Part shown: piece after piece, positions 54,733 to 63,943 of the stretch | Layout of the letters: every line of letters begins with the position of its first letter | How positions within the stretch are numbered: position 1 is the first letter of the stretch | Origin: Pseudomonas brassicacearum subsp. neoaurantiaca | Lineage (GTDB): Bacteria; Pseudomonadota; Gammaproteobacteria; Pseudomonadales; Pseudomonadaceae | Length of the DNA: 64,000 nucleotides | Assembly: GCF_013608025.1 (NCBI RefSeq) | Contig: NZ_VDLV01000044.1 | Location: 67,345 to 131,344 of the forward strand | Direction: 5' to 3' | Program-made: the position numbers and the translations under genes | The notes under the pieces: model-generated | Told to the model about the DNA's origin: nothing | Database searches by the model: none | What the model saw: only the letters and a program-made list of their open reading frames with translations

Positions 54733-55490
54733 CAGCCGATATCCCGCGCGTCGAACAGGTAGCCTTCACCGCGCACGGTCTTGATCAACTGCGGGGCCTT
54801 CGGGTCGTCGCCCAGTTTCTGGCGCAAGCGCGAGACCAAAAGATCGATGCTGCGGTCGAAGGCCTCGATCGAACGACCACGCGCGGCGTCCAGCAGTTGT
54901 TCACGGCTGAGCACTCGGCGTGGTCGTTCGATGAACACCCACAGCAGGCGGAATTCAGCGTTGGACAGGGGCACCACCAAGCCGTTGGGAGAGACCAGCT
55001 GGCGCAGCACGCTGTTGAGTCGCCAGTTATCGAAGCGAATGTTGGCGCGCTGCTCGCTGCGGTCATCGCGCACGCGGCGCAGGATGGTCTGGATTCGCGC
55101 CACCAGTTCCCTGGGTTCGAAGGGCTTGGCCATGTAGTCGTCGGCGCCCAGTTCCAGGCCGATGATGCGGTCGGTGGGCTCGCAGCGAGCCGTCAGCATC
55201 AGGATTGGAATGTCCGACTCGACCCGCAGCCAGCGGCACAGTTGCAAACCGTCTTCGCCTGGCAACATAAGGTCCAGCACGACCACGTCGAAATGCTCGG
55301 CTTGCATCGCCTGGCGCATGGCCGCGCCATCGGTCACGCCACTGGCACGAATGCCGAAGCGGGCGAGGTAATCGATCAGCAATTCGCGGATCGGCACGTC
55401 GTCATCGACGATCAGTGCACGAGTGGTCCAGCGCCGATCATCTTCAGGCACTTTCTGATCGCCAGCATTTGAAATGGGGGTGTTCTGCAT
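54732..55490 (-). CDS. OmpR-family response regulator
   Basis: 252 aa. Receiver with D73 in VVVLDLMLPGEDG, acidic pair in LIVDDDVPIRE and K in YMAKPFEPREL; C-terminal winged helix ending RLRQKLGDDPKAPQLIKTVRGEGY-like, typical OmpR/PhoB. The start is uncertain: neither the ATG at 55490 nor that at 55526 has a good Shine-Dalgarno; the shorter form is used since the receiver starts about residue 25. Partner of the kinase that follows. Confidence 0.92.
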   Translation of the reverse strand: MQNTPISNAGDQKVPEDDRRWTTRALIVDDDVPIRELLIDYLARFGIRASGVTDGAAMRQAMQAEHFDVVVLDLMLPGEDGLQLCRWLRVESDIPILMLTARCEPTDRIIGLELGADDYMAKPFEPRELVARIQTILRRVRDDRSEQRANIRFDNWRLNSVLRQLVSPNGLVVPLSNAEFRLLWVFIERPRRVLSREQLLDAARGRSIEAFDRSIDLLVSRLRQKLGDDPKAPQLIKTVRGEGYLFDARDIG

Positions 55491-55764
55491 GAGTGCGTCA
55501 TCTGCCAGTTGGGCTGCCAACCGCATGGAGGGCGGCGAGGGCGTGGTTTGAGCATAAGCTTCGGACGGTGGGCCGTGAAGCGCTGGAATAACCGGTTGCG
55601 GCGGCGCAGGGTAGCGTCCTGCCGTATTGTGCGCATGTCATGAATGTATCGGCTCCGACACAAACGGCAGCAGGGCGATTGATGATTTACCGATCATCGG
55701 GTCCCGCAAGGGCGCTGGTTCCGCTACAATGCGCGCCGATTTCGACTTGCCTGAGAGCCCGCTC

Positions 55765-56463
55765 ATGTCCGCCTGCCAGACGCCTATCATCGTCGCCCTG
55801 GATTTCCCTACCCGTGACGCCGCCCTGAAGCTGGCCGACCAGTTGGACCCCAAGCTGTGCCGGGTCAAAGTCGGCAAGGAACTGTTCACCAGTTGCGCTT
55901 CGGAAATTGTCGGGACCTTGCGTGACAAGGGGTTCGAAGTATTCCTGGACCTGAAATTCCATGACATTCCCAACACCACCGCCATGGCCGTCAAGGCTGC
56001 GGCGGAGATGGGCGTATGGATGGTCAATGTGCATTGCTCCGGTGGCCTGCGCATGATGGCGGCCTGCCGTGAAGTGCTGGACCAGCGCAGCGGCCCGAAA
56101 CCGTTGCTGATCGGCGTGACCGTGCTGACCAGCATGGAGCGTGAGGATCTGGCGGGAATCGGCCTGGACATCGAGCCTCAGGAGCAAGTGCTGCGCCTGG
56201 CGGCGCTGGCGCAAAAGGCTGGCCTGGATGGCCTGGTCTGCTCGGCGCTGGAAGCCGGCGCCCTGAAAGCGGCGCATCCATCGCTGCAGTTGGTGACACC
56301 GGGGATTCGTCCGGCGGGCAGCGCGCAGGACGATCAACGGCGCATCCTGACCCCGCGCCAGGCACTGGACGCAGGCTCCGATTACCTGGTGATTGGCCGT
56401 CCGATCAGCCAGGCTGCCGATCCGGCGAAGGCGCTGGCGGCCGTCGTGGCTGAGCTGGCCTGA
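55765..56463 (+). CDS. pyrF: Orotidine 5'-phosphate decarboxylase
   Basis: 232 aa. Last step of UMP synthesis. IIVALDFPTRDAA, then the catalytic DLKFHDIPNT with D62, K64 and D67, and TPGIRPAG with the phosphate-binding loop; YLVIGRPIS near the end. TGAGAG precedes the ATG and TACAAT at 55726 is a likely -10. It stands alone between the divergent regulator gene and a REP doublet. Confidence 0.97.
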   Translation: MSACQTPIIVALDFPTRDAALKLADQLDPKLCRVKVGKELFTSCASEIVGTLRDKGFEVFLDLKFHDIPNTTAMAVKAAAEMGVWMVNVHCSGGLRMMAACREVLDQRSGPKPLLIGVTVLTSMEREDLAGIGLDIEPQEQVLRLAALAQKAGLDGLVCSALEAGALKAAHPSLQLVTPGIRPAGSAQDDQRRILTPRQALDAGSDYLVIGRPISQAADPAKALAAVVAELA

Positions 56464-56480
56464 CCGACACGCTGTAGATC

Positions 56481-56570
56481 TTGTGGGAGCGAGCTTGCTC
56501 GCGATAGCGATACCTCAGCCAACTCAAATGTGGCTGATAATCCGCCATCGCGAGCAAGCTCGCTCCCACA
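56481..56570. repeat. REP doublet (class 1)
   Basis: Inverted pair between convergent pyrF and the oxidoreductase gene. Confidence 0.92.
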
Positions 56571-56613
56571 GTCGTTTTATGTCAGGGCTTGAGCATCCGG
56601 TCCGTGTCTTGCG

Positions 56614-57618
56614 TCAGACCTTCAAAACCAACTTCCCAAAGTTTTCTCCGCTGAACAACTTTGTCAGCGTCTCGGGGAACGTCTCCAGTCCTTCAACAAT
56701 GTCTTCCTTGCTCTTGAGTTGCCCCTTGGCCATCCAGCCGGCCATTTCCTGACCCGCAGCGGCAAACTGCGAGGCATAGTCCATGACCACGAACCCTTCC
56801 ATGCGTGCACGATTGACCAGCAGCGAAAGGTAGTTGGCCGGGCCCTTCACGGCTTCCTTGTTGTTGTATTGGCTGATGGCGCCGCAGATCACCACGCGGG
56901 CCTTGAGGTTTAGGCGGCTGAGCACGGCATCGAGGATATCGCCGCCGACGTTATCGAAATATACATCCACGCCTTTGGGGCATTCGCGCTTGAGGCCGGC
57001 ATGGACGTCCTCATTTTTGTAGTCGATGGCGCCATCGAAGCCCAGCTCATCGATGAGGAACTGGCACTTGTCGGCGCCGCCGGCGATGCCGACCACGCGG
57101 CAGCCTTTGATTTTGGCAATTTGCCCGGCAATGCTGCCCACGGCACCGGCGGCGCCTGAAAGCACCACGGTTTCGCCAGCCTTGGGCGCGCCGACATCCA
57201 GCAGGGCGAAATAGGCGGTCATGCCGGTCATGCCCAGTGCGGACAAATAACGTGGCAGCGGCGCCAGTTTCGGATCGACCTTGTAGAAACCGCGTGGCTC
57301 GCCGAGGTAATAGTCCTGCACGCCCAACGCGCCGTTGACGTAGTCTCCCACCGCAAATCCGGGGTTGTTCGAGGCAATCACCTGGCCTACGCCCAGGGCT
57401 CGCATGACTTCGCCGATACCGACCGGGGGAATGTAGGACTTGCCTTCGTTCATCCAGCCGCGCATGGCCGGGTCGAGGGACAGGTACTCGTTCTTGACCA
57501 GGATCTGGCCCGCTGCCGGTTCGCCAACCGGGACTTGTTGATAAGTGAACGTCTCGCGGGTCGCGGCGCCCACCGGGCGTTTGGCGAGCAGGAATTGGCG
57601 GTTGGTCTGGGCGGTCAT
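56614..57618 (-). CDS. NADP-dependent oxidoreductase (MDR superfamily, CurA-like)
   Basis: 334 aa, zinc-free medium-chain dehydrogenase/reductase of the leukotriene B4 dehydrogenase type. EYLSLDPAMRGWMN at the N-terminus, SGAAGAVGSIAGQIAKIKG as the nucleotide-binding motif, and FDNVGGDILDAVL. It likely reduces the double bond of enones or curcumin-like compounds with NADPH. The ATG at 57618 aligns with the family; a GTG 9 bases upstream is possible. Divergent from the SDR gene, 224 bp apart. Confidence 0.93.
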   Translation of the reverse strand: MTAQTNRQFLLAKRPVGAATRETFTYQQVPVGEPAAGQILVKNEYLSLDPAMRGWMNEGKSYIPPVGIGEVMRALGVGQVIASNNPGFAVGDYVNGALGVQDYYLGEPRGFYKVDPKLAPLPRYLSALGMTGMTAYFALLDVGAPKAGETVVLSGAAGAVGSIAGQIAKIKGCRVVGIAGGADKCQFLIDELGFDGAIDYKNEDVHAGLKRECPKGVDVYFDNVGGDILDAVLSRLNLKARVVICGAISQYNNKEAVKGPANYLSLLVNRARMEGFVVMDYASQFAAAGQEMAGWMAKGQLKSKEDIVEGLETFPETLTKLFSGENFGKLVLKV

Positions 57619-57842
57619 GACAGGCACTCAAGATGAATGAAGCCTTGTTGATAGACCTTCGACGCGCTTACCGCAAGGTTTGCCGATCCAGCGAATGCAG
57701 GTTGATCCAAGCCAGTGATGGTGCGGTGGGTGGTGTTATCACTGGCGTTCATGCAGCACCAACCGGCCACTGGATAGTGCTGCCGTGCCGTTGCGGTCGG
57801 TGGCTATAGTGCGGCGGTCAGCAATTCTTCGAGGCAATGACA

Positions 57843-58604
57843 ATGAGCATGACGTTTTCCGGGCAGGTTGCCGTGGTGACGGGCGGCGCGGCGGGTATTG
57901 GCCGCGCCACGGCCCAGGCGTTCGCGGCGCAAGGGCTCAAGGTCGTCGTTGCCGACCTGGACGAGGCGGGCGGCGAGGGTACGGTCCAGTCGATTCGAGA
58001 GGCGGGTGGCGACGCCACGTTCGTGCGCTGCAACGTGACGCTCGACGGTGACGTGCAAAACCTGATGAGTGAGGTGATCAACGTTTACGGGCGCCTCGAT
58101 TACGCCTTCAACAACGCGGGCATCGAAATCGAGAAGGGCAAGCTGCCGGACGGCACCCTTGATGAGTTCGACGCGATCATGGGCGTCAATGTCAAAGGGG
58201 TCTGGTTGTGCATGAAGTACCAGCTGCCATTGCTCCTGGCCCAGGGCGGCGGAGCCATCGTCAACACGGCTTCGGTGGCGGGGCTTGGCGCGGCGCCGAA
58301 GATGAGCATCTACGCAGCGTCAAAGCATGCGGTGATCGGCCTGACAAAATCGGCGGCCATTGAATATGCCAAGAAGAAAATCCGCGTGAACGCGGTGTGT
58401 CCAGCGGTGATCGACACCGATATGTTCCGTCGGGCCTATGAAGCGGACCCGAAAAAAGCCGATTTCGCCAACGCAATGCACCCGGTCGGGCGTATCGGCA
58501 AGGTCGAGGAAATCGCCAGTGCGGTGCTGTATCTGTGCAGCGATGGCGCTGCGTTTACCACGGGGCATTCATTGGCGGTGGATGGCGGCGTGACGGCGTT
58601 CTGA
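57843..58604 (+). CDS. Short-chain dehydrogenase/reductase
   Basis: 253 aa. Classical SDR: VTGGAAGIGRATAQAF, NNAGIEIEKG, Ser in NTASVAGLG, catalytic YAASK, and GHSLAVDGG near the end. Asp in VVVADLDEAG indicates NAD preference. Of three in-frame ATGs the second (57843) lies 8 bases from GAGG and is chosen. Substrate unknown. A terminator follows. Confidence 0.93.
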   Translation: MSMTFSGQVAVVTGGAAGIGRATAQAFAAQGLKVVVADLDEAGGEGTVQSIREAGGDATFVRCNVTLDGDVQNLMSEVINVYGRLDYAFNNAGIEIEKGKLPDGTLDEFDAIMGVNVKGVWLCMKYQLPLLLAQGGGAIVNTASVAGLGAAPKMSIYAASKHAVIGLTKSAAIEYAKKKIRVNAVCPAVIDTDMFRRAYEADPKKADFANAMHPVGRIGKVEEIASAVLYLCSDGAAFTTGHSLAVDGGVTAF

Positions 58605-58632
58605 CTGTGGCGGTTGCGATATTTGCAGGACG

Positions 58633-58659
58633 AAGCCCGCATTGACTGCGGGCTTTTTT
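58633..58659 (+). terminator. Rho-independent terminator after the SDR gene
   Basis: AAGCCCGCA / TGCGGGCTT, loop TTGA, then a T run. Confidence 0.93.
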
Positions 58660-58813
58660 CTTTCACGTTTTGGAAGGTTCCCCGGTTTGGGCCGTCAATG
58701 TATTTCAAAGGATGAGAATGGGGCGTTTTTACGGGTTGTCTTACATCGCCCGGCGTCAGCCTGTGCTTAACTGCTCCGGATTCAAAACAAATGCTTTAGG
58801 AGCTTGATTACTC

Positions 58814-60208
58814 ATGGAGTTGAGAATCGATCGGCAGGCCCTTGTGCCTGTGGTGCAGCAGATAGTCGATGCGCTGGTCGGCTGGGTTCGACAGGAGACG
58901 GTGCAACCGGGGACGCGCCTGCCATCCGTCCGGCAGTTGGCGCGAGAAAACCTGCTTAGCCAGGCCAGTGTCCACGAAGCTTGCCAGCGCTTGGTCGCCC
59001 AGGGTTTGCTGGCGTCTCGTAACGGTTCGAGCTTTTTCGTCAGCGTCGTTCTTCCACCCAGGCACGAATCCGCCGGAAGCGGTGGGCTGCAAGACGCTCT
59101 TTTCGATCCCGACGCGGTAACGGATTCGCAGCGGGAGCTGAAGCTGGGCTGTGGCGGGCTGCCCGAAAGTTGGCGAGAAAGCGACGACCTGGGGTATGCG
59201 ATCCGGCAGGTCAGCCGAACCGATATGGCGGGTTTGTTCAACTACAGTACCGGCCTCGGCTTGCCGGCACTGCGTCAGCAATTGTCCAGGCGTCTCAAAC
59301 AGTTTGATATCGAAGCTGATGAAAACCGGATCCTGACCACCTCGGGGGCGACCCAGGGGCTGGACTTGATCGTGCGGACACTTTTGCCGCCGGGATGCTG
59401 TGTCGTGGTGGAGAGCCCCGGTTATCCGAAACTGTTCGACCTGCTCAGGCTGCACAGGATTGACATGATCGAACTGCCCAGGACGCCACGGGGCCCCGAT
59501 GTCGATGCTCTCCAGTGTCTGCTGATGACTCATCGCCCCTGTGCTCTTTTCGTCAACAGCGCCTGCCATAACCCAACCGGCAGCAACCTGGCTCCGACCG
59601 TGGCCCAGCGATTGATGGAGCTGGCGAAAGAGCATGGGTTGCTCGTTATCGAAGACGACGTCTATGCGGATTTCCAGAGTCCAACGCGAGCCCGGCTGGC
59701 GGCGCTGGACGCCGAAGTGATTTATTTGGGCAGTTTCTCGAAAACCCTGAGCAGCTCGCTGCGAGTCGGTTTCGTGGTCGCGTCGCCGCCCATCATCGCG
59801 CGCCTTAGCGAGGTCAAGGAAGTGACCAGCATGGGCGCCTCGCGCTTTTGTGAGTCGGTGCTGGCCAATCTCCTGGCCAATGGTGCCTATCGCAAACTGG
59901 TCCAGCGTCAGCGCCAGCGTCTGAATACTGACATGACGGTGACGCTGCAGGCTCTGGAGGATGCCGACTGGAGCGTTTTCGGTAAGCCGACCGGCGGGCT
60001 TTTCATCTGGGCACGTCCGCCGTTGCGCGACTATGCTGGGGTGCAGAGCCTGGCAGAGCGGTGCGGCATCCAGCTGTCGTCGCGCACCGCATTCAGCCCT
60101 TTGGGCCTGGAGACTGACTGGCTGAGGATCAACGTGGCCTACGCCAGGGATCCCAAAGCCCTGGCGTTCTTCCAAGCTACGACGCTGGATCGACCTCAAG
60201 TGTCCTGA
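58814..60208 (+). CDS. MocR-type regulator (GntR winged helix plus aminotransferase domain)
   Basis: 464 aa. GntR winged helix at about 1-75 (PGTRLPSVRQLARENLLSQA), linker, then a fold-type I aminotransferase domain (about 105-455) with TTSGATQGLDLIVRTLLPPG, NPTGSN and PLP lysine K310 in YLGSFSKTLSSSLRVG. MocR proteins sense PLP-linked amino compounds. Often a divergent target gene is next to the regulator; here the upstream gene is an SDR on the same strand, so the target is not evident. Aminotransferase activity is not excluded. Confidence 0.93.
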   Translation: MELRIDRQALVPVVQQIVDALVGWVRQETVQPGTRLPSVRQLARENLLSQASVHEACQRLVAQGLLASRNGSSFFVSVVLPPRHESAGSGGLQDALFDPDAVTDSQRELKLGCGGLPESWRESDDLGYAIRQVSRTDMAGLFNYSTGLGLPALRQQLSRRLKQFDIEADENRILTTSGATQGLDLIVRTLLPPGCCVVVESPGYPKLFDLLRLHRIDMIELPRTPRGPDVDALQCLLMTHRPCALFVNSACHNPTGSNLAPTVAQRLMELAKEHGLLVIEDDVYADFQSPTRARLAALDAEVIYLGSFSKTLSSSLRVGFVVASPPIIARLSEVKEVTSMGASRFCESVLANLLANGAYRKLVQRQRQRLNTDMTVTLQALEDADWSVFGKPTGGLFIWARPPLRDYAGVQSLAERCGIQLSSRTAFSPLGLETDWLRINVAYARDPKALAFFQATTLDRPQVS

Positions 60209-60318
60209 AAACGACGCGGCTGTAGCTTTTTGCCATTATTCCGACGCCAGCATCTTGTGTTGCGGGGCGTCTCGTTGCGAATCTGCAATCAACACACACT
60301 GGCAGAGGATTGGGCGCA

Positions 60319-62286
60319 ATGATTTCGGCCGTGCAAGGACGTTTTGCCAACCTCGGTATGGCAAAGAAACTGGGTATCGGGTTTGTCCTGGTGCTGCTGC
60401 TCACTGCAGTGGTGGCGGCCATTGGCGTCTGGTCCCTGCAGACCGTCAGTTATCGCTTCGATGGCCTGAAGCAGATGTCGTCACTCAACAGCGGTCTGCT
60501 CAAGGTCCGCCTGCTCGAGCAGGAATACGCCTCGCGTTCCGACCCCAAGACAGCCGATGCGTTGCGTCAAGGCGTCGATGGGTTGGTTGCGTTGGCGAAC
60601 GAGCTCAAAGGCCAGTCGGCGGCCAATGTGCCGGTGATGAATGATGTCGAACTGGCCTTGGCGGCTTACCGCAAGGCATTCGATGAGTTCGTCGAGCTGA
60701 GCCAGAGCAAGGACCTGGCGCTGGAGATGGCCAGTTGGTCGGTTTCCAGTGTCGCCAATAACCTGGACGTGTTGCAGGCGGGACTCGCGGATGACGGCGC
60801 CTATACCTTGAAAGACTCCGAGGGCAAGGAGGGTGCTGAATTCATCGAGCAGGCCAACCAGGTCAGCGAAGTGTCGCGACTCATGCTGCAGGCCATGAAC
60901 GAAGCGCGGGTTCGCCTGGACCAGAGTCGCAAGGGCAATGACGAGACTGCCGGGCAAGGCAATATCGAACAGGCCGAGCAGGCCATGAAACTGGCCGAAG
61001 GTCTCAAGAGCGCGGTCAAGGATCCCGGCTACCAGACCGTGCTCAACGAAGTGGCTGGGCATATTGGTGGATTCAACCAGCAACTGGCCGAATACACCGG
61101 CCTTTTGGCCAAGGAAAAAATCGTCTACCAGCAATTGCACGAGCGCGCTGACCAGGTCGTGGCGCGGGTTGACCAGGCCTACAACGCCGAAGACGCCGCC
61201 ATGCAGGCGGAGCTGAAGAAAAACTCGCTGATGATCATCGGCTCGTCGGCCCTGGCCTTGCTGGTGGGGCTGGTTGCAGCCTGGGTCATCACCCGCTTGA
61301 TCGTCTCGCCGTTGCGCAGTGTCATCCGCGTCGCCCAGCAAATTGCCGCCGGAGACCTGAGCGCTAAAGTCGACGTGACACGCCGGGACGAGATCGGGCA
61401 ACTGATGCTCTCGATGCAACAGATGGGGGCAGGGCTGAGCAGCATCGTCAGCGGTTTGCAGGCTGGCATCGAGCAACTGGCCAGTTCGGCCCAGTCACTT
61501 TCGTCCGTGACTGAGCAGACCAATCTGGAAGTCAGTAGCCAGAAAGAGGAAACCGAGCAGGTTGCCACGGCAATGAACCAGATGACCGCTACGGTGCACG
61601 ACGTGGCCCGCAATGCCGAAGAGGCGGCGCAAGCGGCCCAGACAGCCGACGACAAGGTCGAAACCGGTCAACAAGTGGTGCGCCAGAGCATGGTGCGCAT
61701 CGAGCAACTGGCCGACTCGGCCACGTCGGCCAGCACCAGTATCGAAAGCCTGAGTGCCGAGATACAGAACATCGGCACTGTCTTGAGCGTGATCAAGAGC
61801 GTGGCCGAACAAACCAACCTGCTCGCCCTCAATGCCGCGATCGAGGCGGCTCGGGCAGGTGAACAGGGAAGGGGGTTTGCGGTAGTGGCCGACGAAGTCC
61901 GCGCCTTGGCGAGACGCACGCAACAGTCCACCGAGGAAATCGAGCGACTGGTGAGCGCGCTGCGTTCAGCGGCCCAGACCTCCGTACAGCAAATCCAGGC
62001 CAGCGGCGAACTGGTGAAAATGGCGGTCAGCGATGCGCTGCAGACCGAAAGCGCACTGGGCAGCATCGCGGCGGCCGTGTCATTGATCCAACAGATGAAT
62101 CAGCAAATCGCAGCGGCCGCCGAGCAACAAAGCTCAGTGGCCGAAGAAATCAACCGCAGCGTCACCAGCATCCGCGCCAGCGCCGATCAGTCGTCGATGG
62201 CCATGCAAGGCAACGCCGCGTCCAGCATTGAACTGGCGCAGCTTGGGATTGAATTGAAAGGAATGGTGGGGCATTTCAGGTTGTGA
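60319..62286 (+). CDS. Methyl-accepting chemotaxis protein with helical bimodular (HBM)-like sensor
   Basis: 655 aa. Helix 1 (about 17-39), an all-helical periplasmic domain of about 255 residues, helix 2 (about 297-322), HAMP (PLRSVIRVAQQIAAGDLSAK) and a signalling domain with the conserved hairpin tip EQTNLLALNAAIEAARAGEQ and GRGFAVVADEVRALARRT. The length of the sensor fits the HBM family (McpS-type, TCA-cycle acids in P. putida); the ligand is not certain. ATG at 60319 has GAGG 10 bases upstream. Confidence 0.93.
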   Translation: MISAVQGRFANLGMAKKLGIGFVLVLLLTAVVAAIGVWSLQTVSYRFDGLKQMSSLNSGLLKVRLLEQEYASRSDPKTADALRQGVDGLVALANELKGQSAANVPVMNDVELALAAYRKAFDEFVELSQSKDLALEMASWSVSSVANNLDVLQAGLADDGAYTLKDSEGKEGAEFIEQANQVSEVSRLMLQAMNEARVRLDQSRKGNDETAGQGNIEQAEQAMKLAEGLKSAVKDPGYQTVLNEVAGHIGGFNQQLAEYTGLLAKEKIVYQQLHERADQVVARVDQAYNAEDAAMQAELKKNSLMIIGSSALALLVGLVAAWVITRLIVSPLRSVIRVAQQIAAGDLSAKVDVTRRDEIGQLMLSMQQMGAGLSSIVSGLQAGIEQLASSAQSLSSVTEQTNLEVSSQKEETEQVATAMNQMTATVHDVARNAEEAAQAAQTADDKVETGQQVVRQSMVRIEQLADSATSASTSIESLSAEIQNIGTVLSVIKSVAEQTNLLALNAAIEAARAGEQGRGFAVVADEVRALARRTQQSTEEIERLVSALRSAAQTSVQQIQASGELVKMAVSDALQTESALGSIAAAVSLIQQMNQQIAAAAEQQSSVAEEINRSVTSIRASADQSSMAMQGNAASSIELAQLGIELKGMVGHFRL

Positions 62287-62300
62287 ATGGGTGGGTTGCC

Positions 62301-62328
62301 GCTATCGCGAGCAAGCTCGCTCCCACAT
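62301..62328. repeat. Single REP (class 1)
   Basis: One TCGCGAGCAAGCTCGCTCCC copy 14 bp after the chemoreceptor stop codon. Confidence 0.85.
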
Positions 62329-62370
62329 TGGGTGATGAGTAGGTACCCTAACGGGAATATTCAGAGACCC

Positions 62371-62463
62371 CATGTGGGAGCGAGCCTGCTCGCGAATAGG
62401 CCATTCCTCCCAGCATCTTCAGTGACTGTCACACCGCCTTCGCGAGCAGGCTCGCTCCCACAG
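62371..62463. repeat. REP doublet (class 1, AGGCTC variant)
   Basis: GGGAGCGAGCCTGCTCGCGA and its inverse with about 40 bp between, directly next to the hairpin-array element. Confidence 0.9.
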
Positions 62464-62469
62464 GTGAAA

Positions 62470-62760
62470 CGCGGTGTGCCACCGGAACCAGGTCGGCCCG
62501 AAGGCCGCCTCGGGATGGACGTAGATTTCGGCGCCCCGTTAACCACGATGGCTGAACGCAGGCCTTGCGCAGTGGGCAACCCGGCATGGATGCCGGGTTA
62601 GCCGCGCAGGGCCATGGATGGCCCATCGCGGCGGGCTCACGGAGCAAGGCCGGAGTGAGGGCATGCCGAGCCTAGGCGAGGCACCGAGTGGTGGGGCAAA
62701 AGCGTTTTGCTTACTTTTGCGCTTCTCAAAAGTGAGCCGCTGTAAGAGCGGAACCGCCAG
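62470..62760. repeat. Structured intergenic element: string of five short-loop hairpins
   Basis: No gene. From 62578 on: AACCCGGCAT-GG-ATGCCGGGTT (62578-62599); CCGCG..GGGCCAT-GG-ATGGCCC..CGCGG (62602-62631); GCAAAA-GCG-TTTTGC (62696-62710); ACTTTTG/CAAAAGT (62713-62733); CCGCT-GTAAG-AGCGG (62737-62751). I recognise it as part of a dispersed Pseudomonas intergenic repeat, from memory and not from a search. Reading frames crossing it have no ribosome sites. Confidence 0.6.
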
Positions 62761-62814
62761 CAGCCATTACCAAAGAAACGGATATACACGCAAAACCAAA
62801 ACCAAAACCAACGA

Positions 62815-63585
62815 TCAGTCGTAAACCTTCTTCTTCTTCCACTCATCGTTCGCTTCGTCTTCCTTCAACCCTTCAGTCAACTGGTTCACCTCACCCTCCA
62901 CAGGCTGAGTGCTGGCCAGGACCTGGGCATTGGCCCGAGCCAGAAGCTTCTCGAGATAAGCCAACTGCTCGGCATACACCTGCGGCTCCTGCTGCTTGCG
63001 CAAATACTGCACACCACGCTCGAACGCCAGGCGCGCCTGCCCAGGCTGCTCCTGCTGCAAGGCCTGCTGACCGAGGTTGTTGAAAAACTCGATGTGCAGC
63101 AGCACCAGCAGATGACGCACCTCGCGAATCCAACGCTTGGCCTCGTTGGACGGCAGGAAGCCGTCCTGGGCGGCGCGGGTGATCTGGCCGTGCAAGGCTT
63201 CGAGCAAAAACCGCACATCCTTGGCCTTGGCTTCGGTCTGGATCGGTGCCGGCGGGTTGTTGACCGGAATCGACTCACCTTGAGCGGCCAGTGCAGTCAG
63301 TTCATCCAGGCGGGACTTGACCGCGGCGTTGGACTTGTCGAGATTGAGCAAGCGCTGGCAGACGTTGAGCTCAAGGCGCGTCATCAGCAACTTCAGGGCC
63401 GGGGTCATCAACTGGCCGGGGAAGGTTTCGGTGAGCTCGCCACAACGACGCAGGCGGTCGTTGAGTTCAACCTTGGTACGGGCCTTCTCCAGCTTGTTGT
63501 TTTCCACCACATGGTTCATGTAGCCAATGGCGATCAACAGTGCGATCCCGGCTACGACGAGCAGGGTGATCATGAGTGGTGTCAC
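62815..63585 (-). CDS. Membrane-anchored protein of unknown function
   Basis: 256 aa. One N-terminal helix (MTPLMITLLVVAGIALLIAI) anchors a mostly helical cytosolic domain. RLRRCGELTETFPGQLMTPALK and LLVLLHIEFFNNLGQQALQQ may form TPR-like helices. The C-terminus is very charged (EWKKKKVYD). The GTG at 63585 is preferred since AAGAGG lies 8 bases upstream; the next ATG has no site. I do not recognise a domain with an assigned function. The upstream space to the tRNA is empty. Confidence 0.82.
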   Translation of the reverse strand: MTPLMITLLVVAGIALLIAIGYMNHVVENNKLEKARTKVELNDRLRRCGELTETFPGQLMTPALKLLMTRLELNVCQRLLNLDKSNAAVKSRLDELTALAAQGESIPVNNPPAPIQTEAKAKDVRFLLEALHGQITRAAQDGFLPSNEAKRWIREVRHLLVLLHIEFFNNLGQQALQQEQPGQARLAFERGVQYLRKQQEPQVYAEQLAYLEKLLARANAQVLASTQPVEGEVNQLTEGLKEDEANDEWKKKKVYD

Positions 63586-63851
63586 CGGTAAGACCTCTTT
63601 ATTGGGGTACGCATGTCATGAGTGTAGTGGCTTGGCTTTTAAGCGCATAGTTCCGCGCCATGCGATTAGACGGGCGTCATGCTGTTTATGGGCGTGCAGC
63701 TCAATGGGTGCACATTGCCACTATTTGCCGGCCGCGACTATAACGTCTTGGCGGGCGACAGAATATAGACGCCAGAGACCGGACGGGTAAAATCCGCAGA
63801 TCGCCCCAAATCGGGCGAAGTCATTGATTTAAATAAATTTATATCTGGGGG
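63586..63851. other. Intergenic region before the tRNA promoter
   Basis: No gene seen. An AT-rich stretch (ATTTAAATAAATTTATAT) ends about 7 bp before the -35 hexamer at 63852 and may act as an UP element. A small hairpin (TCGCCC..GGGCGA) lies near 63805. Confidence 0.5.
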
Positions 63852-63880
63852 TTGACGACCCTCCAATCCATCCATAGAAT
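63852..63880 (+). promoter_or_regulatory. Sigma70 promoter of tRNA-Glu
   Basis: TTGACG (63852-63857), 17 bp, TAGAAT (63875-63880), followed by a GC-rich discriminator GCGCGCC, as in stringently controlled stable RNA genes. Confidence 0.85.
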
Positions 63881-63943
63881 GCGCGCCACTTACAGCGTAA
63901 AGCACTCAGCCAAACGCGATAAGTAGTGAATGTTGTACGTGTG

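Noticed and set aside
62361..62846. Short reading frames of 68-104 codons crossing the REPs and the hairpin element, such as 62361-62579 minus
   Set aside because: They translate repeats, lack ribosome sites and overlap each other on both strands.
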